Virus record (IMG/VR): IMGVR_UViG_3300042862_000198 | Span: 58,177-122,176 of that record | DNA length: 64,000 nt | Source: a virus | Direction: 5' to 3' (one strand) | Shown here: positions 58,748 through 64,000 of the stretch, in pieces | Position numbering within the stretch: the first letter of the stretch is position 1 | How the letters are laid out: every line of letters begins with the position of its first letter | Notes under the pieces: generated by a model | Told to the model about the DNA's origin: nothing | The model's database searches: none | The model's input: only the letters and a program-made list of their open reading frames with translations | Program-made: the position numbers and the translations under genes

Positions 58748-59993
58748 TAGATTCTGTTTTAGATTCTGTTAATATTAGTAATTCTTTTTCCTCTTCAATT
58801 ATTATTTCAATTTCTATAGGTTCATTAACAATTTCATTTATTAATTCATCTTCTATAACTTCATCTAATTCTTCTTCTTCTAAGTTTTCAACAATTAAAG
58901 GCTCATAGTCTTTAATAACTTTATAATTATAATTTTCATTTAATAAACTTAAAGTATCTTCATTTACTGTTATTGTCTGCACTTTAAAGTAAGTTGAGTC
59001 TCCTCTATTATTTATTTCATGACCATAATTTTCAAGTAATATATCTACTTTATCCTTAGTTAAAACTTTTTTAGATATCAAAGATTCCATTATATCATCT
59101 AAACTAGTGTCAATATATCTATTACTTTTACCTAAATAACTTAATAAAGATTTAAAATTAACATGATTTTTAGTATGACAATTTCCTATTGAATATGCAT
59201 GATTTTTAAATATCATTTCAATATATAATAAACTTTCTTTATACTTAGAATTAGCCAGTATCTCCATAGCAAGAATATGATTATCATCATCTGAACTATT
59301 AAACATTGAAGTTAATTGTATAAACATATCAGCATCTATTATAACAGCATCATCTCCATTAAGTTGATCTAATAAACAAGATTCATCTATAATTTCTCTA
59401 TCTTTAAGACTATTAAAAATACTTAGATATTCTGTAGTTACATCATAAACATATTCAGAACTACTTTTTTTGTTATTTACATAATCTAAGTATGCTGGTT
59501 GTAAAGAATAACTATTAAATTGTGGACAATCAGTATCTGTAAAATTTCTTGCTGTAGACCAATCAGTTAAAATATATTCTTCTGTATAAAATTCTAATGC
59601 ATTATCTATTTTACTGAATTGATAATCATCCATATCATTTTTATATGTTTCAAAAAATAATTGTACAAGAGTTGTTGGAATTTTATATTTCCATGAAGAA
59701 CCTGTCATTTTATCTTTTGTTTTTGATGAACCAAATATTATAGTTGCTTCATTTATATCTCTTACTGTACGGATACCAAATTTAGTAGCCAAATCTTTAA
59801 GTTTTATTCTAGGAATATTAACCCCCGGTAAAAAATAAAGCTTATCTCCTTTCATAGGAATATATTCATTTTTAACAATATTAAAAGCATCAGTACTCGG
59901 GTCAAAATAATTTGTAGTTTCAATTCTTACATCAACATTATTTAATGTTGTATCTGAATATGTGTAGTCAAAATTTAAATATAAATATGCCAT
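58719..59993 (-). CDS. Unknown phage protein with acidic tail ending in DIDWF
   Basis: A 424-residue protein, unrecognised at family level. The N terminus is strand-rich (YLYLNFDYTYS, then YFLPGVNIPRIKLKDL). The middle is helical with a segment rich in Asp (SSDDDNHILAMEIL). Residues about 365-415 are extremely acidic. The last residues, DIDWF, echo the acidic-aromatic tail of the DUF932-like protein. It lies between the MoxR-type ATPase and the nuclease and overlaps the nuclease start. A hairpin at about 60020 separates it from the ATPase. It could be a replication or recombination scaffold, but this is only positional inference. Confidence 0.65.
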   Translation of the reverse strand: MAYLYLNFDYTYSDTTLNNVDVRIETTNYFDPSTDAFNIVKNEYIPMKGDKLYFLPGVNIPRIKLKDLATKFGIRTVRDINEATIIFGSSKTKDKMTGSSWKYKIPTTLVQLFFETYKNDMDDYQFSKIDNALEFYTEEYILTDWSTARNFTDTDCPQFNSYSLQPAYLDYVNNKKSSSEYVYDVTTEYLSIFNSLKDREIIDESCLLDQLNGDDAVIIDADMFIQLTSMFNSSDDDNHILAMEILANSKYKESLLYIEMIFKNHAYSIGNCHTKNHVNFKSLLSYLGKSNRYIDTSLDDIMESLISKKVLTKDKVDILLENYGHEINNRGDSTYFKVQTITVNEDTLSLLNENYNYKVIKDYEPLIVENLEEEELDEVIEDELINEIVNEPIEIEIIIEEEKELLILTESKTESNESTDIDWF

Positions 59994-60007
59994 TTTGTTT
60001 TATATTA

Positions 60008-60035
60008 AATAAGGGAAGTATTACCCTCCCTTATT
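60008..60035 (-). terminator. Hairpin after the MoxR-like ATPase gene, probable terminator
   Basis: AATAAGGG (60008-60015) and CCCTTATT (60028-60035) form an eight-pair stem with a 12-base loop. The minus-strand sequence after it is AT-rich with only short T runs, so termination may be partial. Confidence 0.55.
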
Positions 60036-60051
60036 ATGATTAATAATTAAT

Positions 60052-61221
60052 TTATTTTACAGCCATTTTAACAACATCACTGTTCATCATCAACTTACTA
60101 AACTTAAGTTTATTGCCATTTACAATTTCTTTAATCATATAATATCTAAGGTCATCAGTAAATGCATTACAATCTGTAGTAAGTTTAATTAGTCTATTAG
60201 TAAATGCATCTGTAATTGTATTTTTCTCAGAATAAACTAATGAATAATTTATTACTCTGGTAGCAATAATACTAGACAAGTCTGCTCTAAAATCATCATC
60301 TTTACCTACAGCACCATCTAATGCTCCCATTACATATGCTTCATCTTTAGTTAAGATATCTTCCGGAGAAATAATCTTATCTAATTTATTATTAATAAAC
60401 ATAGTAAACATAGAACTAAAGTCTGGACCAACTGAACCTTCACCAATCATTTGGATTAAAGGTAATTCTTGTTCAAACTTAGAAATAGAACTAATAGCAT
60501 TAAAGAATGTAGTTACTGATCTTGGATTAATCTTTTGTGTGACTAATTCAGGATGCATTAACATAAAATTTATACATCTACCATCAATATTTGCGGTCTC
60601 AGCCCACTTAGCCCATACTTTTACATCATACTTAAGCTCACATGAGATAAATCTTGTTTTCTGAGCTACATCAAGACTAGTAACATTATAGTCACCATTG
60701 TCTGGATTAGTAGTTAAGATTACATGCCAGTTCTTAGGAAGTTTCCAAGAAACATATTCTTGTCTATCTAAGATCTCCATAGTAGCTTGCATAAATCTAT
60801 GGTCAGCTCTAGTATAATCATCTAATACCAAGAATCCACCTTCACCTTTGCCTTGAATCCATTCAGGAGCAGCATGAGACATTCTTTTTCCTGATACTTT
60901 ATAGCCTTTTGCAGTAGCTGCATTTATCTGAGATTCATTAATCCAGGTAGTTTTACCTTCAGCATTTTTTATTTCAAATTCTTTTACAGGAAAACCAACT
61001 AAATCACCTAATTCTTCTAACTGAGATAAATTAAGTTTTACTACTTGCATATCAAGTTCTTTACCCAACTGCATAATAGCAGAAGTTTTACCAAGACCTG
61101 CATCTCCTTCAATATTAATAGCTACAGGAACTTTACCTTCCTTTTGAATATGTTGGTTGTTACCAACCATGTGCTTAATAAACCCTTTTAATTCTTCAAC
61201 ATTTAATTGTACTTGACTCAT
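60052..61221 (-). CDS. MoxR-like AAA+ ATPase
   Basis: A 389-residue ATPase. Walker A is at 39-46 (GDAGLGKT), Walker B at 130-135 (FLVLDD) and sensor 1 at Asn172 (LTTNPDN). SLDVAQKTRF follows, in which Arg is a likely finger, as in MoxR-family sequences. It lies nine bases downstream of the metallopeptidase/VWA gene, the classic MoxR-VWA pairing in which the ATPase remodels a substrate brought by the VWA partner, as in RavA-ViaA and NorQ-NorD. No membrane segment is seen, so it acts in the cytoplasm. In a phage it might remodel a host complex or assist virion or replisome maturation; the substrate is unknown. Confidence 0.9.
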   Translation of the reverse strand: MSQVQLNVEELKGFIKHMVGNNQHIQKEGKVPVAINIEGDAGLGKTSAIMQLGKELDMQVVKLNLSQLEELGDLVGFPVKEFEIKNAEGKTTWINESQINAATAKGYKVSGKRMSHAAPEWIQGKGEGGFLVLDDYTRADHRFMQATMEILDRQEYVSWKLPKNWHVILTTNPDNGDYNVTSLDVAQKTRFISCELKYDVKVWAKWAETANIDGRCINFMLMHPELVTQKINPRSVTTFFNAISSISKFEQELPLIQMIGEGSVGPDFSSMFTMFINNKLDKIISPEDILTKDEAYVMGALDGAVGKDDDFRADLSSIIATRVINYSLVYSEKNTITDAFTNRLIKLTTDCNAFTDDLRYYMIKEIVNGNKLKFSKLMMNSDVVKMAVK

Positions 61222-61230
61222 AATTTTCTT

Positions 61231-62418
61231 TTAAAGTTCTAATTTAATGACCTTACCTGGAAGATCTTCATTCATATAGGATTGTTCTGACAAAACCCAA
61301 AGAACATTTCCTTTTGGTGTTACAGATGTATTACATTCACCGTCAGTAAAATATACTAAACTTGTATATAAACCTTGATTTTCATTATAATAATTTAAGA
61401 CAGGATCAAACTCTGTTCCTCCTCTTCCTGATACAGTCATTTCTAATTTACCTTTGTAAGCTTCAATAGAATTGATTCTTGTATCACATTGTATAACTGT
61501 AATATCTACACCTGATTTATGTATATGGTGTATTTCATTCATAAACTCTTGTAGTTCATGATCACTTACTGAACCAGAAGTATCAATACCCAATAACATA
61601 TGCTGTTTCATCTTAATTTTAAGACCAGGATTTGCATCATATCTTTTATTTTCTTTTCTTCTAACTTTCTTAGTATAAACTTTAGTTGAAATTCCATTAA
61701 ATCTTCTGATATATCCTTTCCAATCAAACTTAGCAGCAACAACTTCTTCAAGTATAAGAACACCTTCTATTTCTCCAGGTACATTACCTCTCTTTTTAAG
61801 TGTGTCATCTTTTGCATCTGAGAGTATTTTCTGTACTTGTTTCTCAATAAGTTTTTGTTCAGCTTCTGTAAGATTTTCAAACTCATCCCAAGTACTATGG
61901 TCAGGCAGATCAGCACCATCACCAGCATCCATTTGATCACAAAGATCATCATATTTCTCATCACCACTTGTACCATTTGTATCTTTCTCATTCTTAGCTT
62001 CTTTAAGCTTATCATAATAATATCTACAACCTGCTTTAGTATTTAGATTTAAATCAGGATAATTATTAATATCAATACCACCAACTGGTAGTAAGTCATC
62101 ACTAATATATTGATTTATTTCCATATCCATAGCAATATTTGCTAATCTTCTATCACTAAATTTAAATACTGTAGTTAAGTGACCAAAAGCAATATGTAAA
62201 AGCTCATGTTTAAGTAAACCTAATCTATGATCTTCAGATAAATTTGTCCAAAAATCTTCATTTATTGCTAATTGGTAATTAATACCATTTTTACAAACAC
62301 CAGCAGTTGGTATTCTTTTATTCCAAATCTTATTTAGTTTAATGAGAAAGAACCCATAATAGGGCTCTTTCAACATTAAATCTTTTCCTGTTTTACTTAA
62401 AGTATCTTCTCTAGTCAT
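61231..62418 (-). CDS. DUF2201-like putative metallopeptidase with VWA domain
   Basis: A 395-residue protein in two parts. Residues about 20-110 contain the zinc motif His71-E-L-L-His75 followed by His80 (HELLHIAFGHL), and then the MDMEINQYI segment characteristic of DUF2201. Residues about 270-390 form a VWA domain with metal-ion-dependent adhesion site Asp279-T-Ser281-G-Ser283, the later GGTEFD threonine and the FTDGE aspartate. The linker is acidic. The start overlaps the preceding gene by eight bases and the ATPase gene follows closely. It is likely the substrate adaptor of the MoxR-like ATPase. Whether the peptidase site is active is not shown by sequence. Confidence 0.88.
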   Translation of the reverse strand: MTREDTLSKTGKDLMLKEPYYGFFLIKLNKIWNKRIPTAGVCKNGINYQLAINEDFWTNLSEDHRLGLLKHELLHIAFGHLTTVFKFSDRRLANIAMDMEINQYISDDLLPVGGIDINNYPDLNLNTKAGCRYYYDKLKEAKNEKDTNGTSGDEKYDDLCDQMDAGDGADLPDHSTWDEFENLTEAEQKLIEKQVQKILSDAKDDTLKKRGNVPGEIEGVLILEEVVAAKFDWKGYIRRFNGISTKVYTKKVRRKENKRYDANPGLKIKMKQHMLLGIDTSGSVSDHELQEFMNEIHHIHKSGVDITVIQCDTRINSIEAYKGKLEMTVSGRGGTEFDPVLNYYNENQGLYTSLVYFTDGECNTSVTPKGNVLWVLSEQSYMNEDLPGKVIKLEL

Positions 62419-62815
62419 TGTCTTTTAATTTTACATTTATTTCTAATTTATCTGTAGGATAACCCATATTATATAAATTATTAGAAAGTTGATTAGTAAA
62501 TAATTCTAAATATAATTCTATTGATTCTTCACTACATTTATTATCTATTAAAGCAGAAAATACTTTAGAAGAGGGTAATCTATAGTCTGTACTATTAAGT
62601 TTTAAAACATTTTTTATAAGTTTAAAAACTTTTTTACATTCTTTTTCCCATTCTTCAGCTGATGTTCTACCAAATTGATATAATACCAATAAGTCACCTA
62701 AATGTTTTTTATGAGCATAGTTATTAAGACAAGAAAAAGCAATTACAGCATTTTCTTTATCTTCAGAAAGTAACATATTCAATATGTTTTTAATTTCTTG
62801 TTTGTTTAAAATCAT
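62411..62815 (-). CDS. Small helical protein of the MoxR/VWA operon
   Basis: A 134-residue predominantly helical protein (IKNILNMLLSEDKENAVIAF, then KKVFKLIKNVLKL, then ELYLELFTNQLSNNLY) ending in a polar tail. No motif is recognisable. It overlaps the VWA gene start by eight bases, and its own start lies one base after the stop of the 40-residue gene upstream. It is therefore part of the same translation-coupled run. It could be an accessory subunit of the ATPase/VWA pair, judging only by coupling. Confidence 0.65.
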   Translation of the reverse strand: MILNKQEIKNILNMLLSEDKENAVIAFSCLNNYAHKKHLGDLLVLYQFGRTSAEEWEKECKKVFKLIKNVLKLNSTDYRLPSSKVFSALIDNKCSEESIELYLELFTNQLSNNLYNMGYPTDKLEINVKLKDND

Positions 62816-62816
62816 A

Positions 62817-62939
62817 TTATTTATTTGTTAAAGTCCAAACTACATCTTGAATTTTTTCAACTATAGTATCTTTAAGCTCATCTGTAAGTGTTTGCAATTT
62901 TAAATTGTATATCCACTTATATAATTCTTCTTCTGTCAT
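62817..62939 (-). CDS. Very small protein, 40 residues, coupled to its neighbour
   Basis: A short open frame read leftward from ATG at 62939-62937 to TAA at 62819-62817. It encodes a charged helix (MTEEELYKWIYNLKLQTLTD and on). Its ATG shares one base with the upstream stop (TAATG), and its stop lies one base before the next start, filling the gap exactly. Such tight fit in a coupled operon supports it as a real gene. No function can be assigned. Confidence 0.65.
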   Translation of the reverse strand: MTEEELYKWIYNLKLQTLTDELKDTIVEKIQDVVWTLTNK

Positions 62940-62953
62940 TAGTCTTCTATTTT
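62937..62953 (-). repeat. Junction repeat, copy 1 (stop/start cassette)
   Basis: Minus-strand AAAATAGAAGAC followed by TAATG. It encodes the last residues KIED of one gene and then the overlapped start of the next. The same 13 bases recur at 63141 and 63441. Confidence 0.7.
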
Positions 62954-63139
62954 TAAATTTTCTTCATCTAAAGAATCTACTTCCCATAATGCACTATTTA
63001 AATACATCATAGTAATATGTGCAGGATTATCAGATTTAGTATAATCCATATCATAATTACTTTCTAAAAGTTTTATACCTTCATTAACTAAAGCTTCTAT
63101 TTTTTCTTTGATTTCTTTTACTTTTTTTTCTTGTGTCAT
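62939..63139 (-). CDS. Small acidic helical protein, 66 residues
   Basis: A highly charged helical protein beginning MTQEKKVKEIKEKIEALV and ending LKIED. It has no recognisable domain. The start overlaps the stop of the 99-residue gene (TGATG) and its stop overlaps the start of the 40-residue gene. Its KIED ending and the DNA encoding it are shared with the two neighbouring upstream genes. It is possibly a regulator or anti-host factor, as many such small early phage genes are; there is no direct evidence. Confidence 0.7.
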   Translation of the reverse strand: MTQEKKVKEIKEKIEALVNEGIKLLESNYDMDYTKSDNPAHITMMYLNSALWEVDSLDEENLKIED

Positions 63140-63153
63140 CAGTCTTCTATTTT
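63137..63153 (-). repeat. Junction repeat, copy 2 (stop/start cassette)
   Basis: Minus-strand AAAATAGAAGAC followed by TGATG. The 13-base core is the same as at 62941 and 63441, but here the stop is TGA. Confidence 0.7.
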
Positions 63154-63438
63154 AAATAAGTGTATACCAAGTTTAAGATCTTTTATTAATTTTTCACTAA
63201 ACGGTTTTTTAATAGTAGGATGCATGCTTTTATTATCTAATACTAAACCATCTTTTCCATTCTCATCTTTAGTTACAAATGCTACATATATCTGATGACC
63301 ATTATATTTATCTTCAGTAAGTATATCATCTCTTTTGAATAATGAACTGTCAGGTATTTGATATACTCCTGTTACTTTTATATAACTACCTTCTTCTATT
63401 ACAGTATCTACTGTAAATATGTTGATTCTTTTTTCCAT
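63139..63438 (-). CDS. Small beta-rich protein, 99 residues, unknown function
   Basis: Starts MEKRINIFTVDTVIEEGSYI. It has a beta-rich core (YIKVTGVYQIP, then GHQIYVAFVTKD) and ends GIHLFKIED. No family is recognised. It is coupled at both ends: its start shares bases with the stop of the DUF6915-like gene and its stop with the next start. The compact beta fold suggests a small binding protein or host-takeover factor, but this is inference from size and position only. Confidence 0.65.
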   Translation of the reverse strand: MEKRINIFTVDTVIEEGSYIKVTGVYQIPDSSLFKRDDILTEDKYNGHQIYVAFVTKDENGKDGLVLDNKSMHPTIKKPFSEKLIKDLKLGIHLFKIED

Positions 63439-63453
63439 TAGTCTTCTATTTTA
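63436..63453 (-). repeat. Junction repeat, copy 3 (stop/start cassette)
   Basis: Minus-strand AAAATAGAAGAC followed by TAATG, at the boundary between the 115- and 99-residue genes. It shares a 13-base core with the two downstream junctions. Confidence 0.7.
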
Positions 63454-63785
63454 AGTGTTTTAATTGCCCATTCTTTAGGTTTACCTGATGATATCATATC
63501 AACCCATTCTTTAGCAGTAGGAATGTAATTATTACAATCTTCTTTTACATGCTGTTCTCCAACATATCTAGTGTATACAGTTTTACCATCTGAATTTATA
63601 AATGAATTACCAAATACTTTTTCACATTCAAATATACCTTCACTATGATGTCTAAACATTCTGTGTTTACTGTGTCCTATCCAAGCCTTAGTTTCATCAA
63701 ACCACTCCTCAATAGCTAAATACTCTTCCCATTTTCCACCAAATCTTTTTGCTGCTGACTTAGCATGCTGTATTGGATGACTCAT
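63438..63785 (-). CDS. DUF6915-like small phage protein
   Basis: A 115-residue protein in the pattern I associate with DUF6915: an N-terminal H-x-x-x-A-K-S-A-A-K-R-F-G-G, then EYLAIEEWFDETKAW, then HRMFRHHSEGIFECE, then GEQHVKEDCNNYIPTAKEWV. The conserved His cluster (HRMFRHH) and the late EQHVKED suggest a metal or nucleotide site, but no activity is known to me. It ends in TLKIED, coupled to the 99-residue gene. It is the first complete gene of the leftward run seen here and starts after an A-rich leader. Confidence 0.75.
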   Translation of the reverse strand: MSHPIQHAKSAAKRFGGKWEEYLAIEEWFDETKAWIGHSKHRMFRHHSEGIFECEKVFGNSFINSDGKTVYTRYVGEQHVKEDCNNYIPTAKEWVDMISSGKPKEWAIKTLKIED

Positions 63786-63787
63786 TT

Positions 63788-64000
63788 TTAATTAGTTTTA
63801 AATGTTTTTAAATAAACTTTACTTACCCATTCTTTAAATTTATCAAGAGGTAAATTACTTTTAGCTCTATTACAAATTTTACAACAAGTAACTACATTAT
63901 CATTAAAATAACCTTTAGTTGAATCAACTCTGTCTACACCATTATATATTACAGGTATGCCAGATCTAATTTTACCAGTTTTAGGATTTTTTAATTGATA
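63788..64000 (-). CDS. HNH endonuclease, C-terminal part, cut by the window edge
   Basis: The reading frame enters from the right edge and runs 70 codons to TAA at 63790-63788. The visible protein contains GIPVIYNGVDRVDSTKGYFN, then NVVTCCKICNRAKSNL and DKFKEWV. This matches the core of phage HNH endonucleases: DR-x-D-S-x-x-G-Y, then N-V, then C-x-x-CN. The N-terminal part, including any DNA-binding domain, is outside the window. Such genes are often free-standing homing nucleases between operons. The stop is two bases before the next gene start. Confidence 0.85.
   Translation of the reverse strand, partial: YQLKNPKTGKIRSGIPVIYNGVDRVDSTKGYFNDNVVTCCKICNRAKSNLPLDKFKEWVSKVYLKTFKTN

Noticed and set aside
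1-64000. Recoded stop codons, as in some crAss-like phages
   Set aside because: TAA, TAG and TGA all end genes at sensible places and no long gene is broken by an in-frame TAG or TGA.

Overview
The window is a contiguous piece of an AT-rich tailed-phage genome, most likely a crAss-like phage (order Crassvirales, podovirus morphology) that infects a member of the Bacteroidota. The evidence is the gene set and its order. It has tail-ring genes with an IHF/HU-like neighbour and a P22 gp10-like tail protein. These are followed by large cargo proteins and three giant genes, one of which carries the catalytic signature of the crAss-like virion RNA polymerase. A family B DNA polymerase lies in an oppositely oriented replication block. 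TAA, TAG and TGA all end genes, so the standard bacterial code appears to be used. There is no integrase, rRNA, tRNA, CRISPR array or insertion sequence. No stretch over 300 bases lacks a gene; the longest gap (12409-12572) holds a terminator and a promoter-like site.

Layout, plus strand (1-53.5 kb): (a) 1-4.4 kb, cysteine-rich structural proteins, the first cut by the left edge, with a strong terminator at 988-1025. (b) 4.5-12.4 kb, three surface or fibre proteins: a trypsin-like protease fused to PKD and DUF285 repeats, a fibre with a possible jelly-roll tip, and a protein with seven tandem cysteine repeats plus a second PKD/DUF285 module. (c) 12.6-20.4 kb, tail assembly: IHF-like, gp4-like ring, second ring and the gp10-like protein. 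(d) 20.4-30.4 kb, four candidate cargo proteins. (e) 30.4-53.5 kb, three giant proteins of 2019, 3728 and 1949 residues. They carry a PD-(D/E)XK-like region, two HExxH zincin domains, the RNA polymerase core, an AlkB-like dioxygenase and a LysM domain.

Layout, minus strand (53.6-64 kb): a convergent block read leftwards. From its upstream (right) end it holds a truncated HNH endonuclease, four tiny coupled genes, a small helical protein, a metallopeptidase/VWA protein, a MoxR-like AAA+ ATPase, an acidic-tailed unknown, a PD-(D/E)XK nuclease, two unknowns, DNA polymerase B and a DUF932-like protein. Hairpins at 60.0, 56.7 and 53.55 kb divide it.

Working model (inference): the polymerase and other cargo travel in the virion and enter the cell with the DNA to transcribe early genes. 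The minus block then replicates and processes DNA. The plus-strand structural units are expressed late from at least four promoter-like sites with identical spacing. The most unusual feature is a complete AlkB-type active site inside the giant RNA polymerase protein, bounded by a perfect 26-bp direct repeat.
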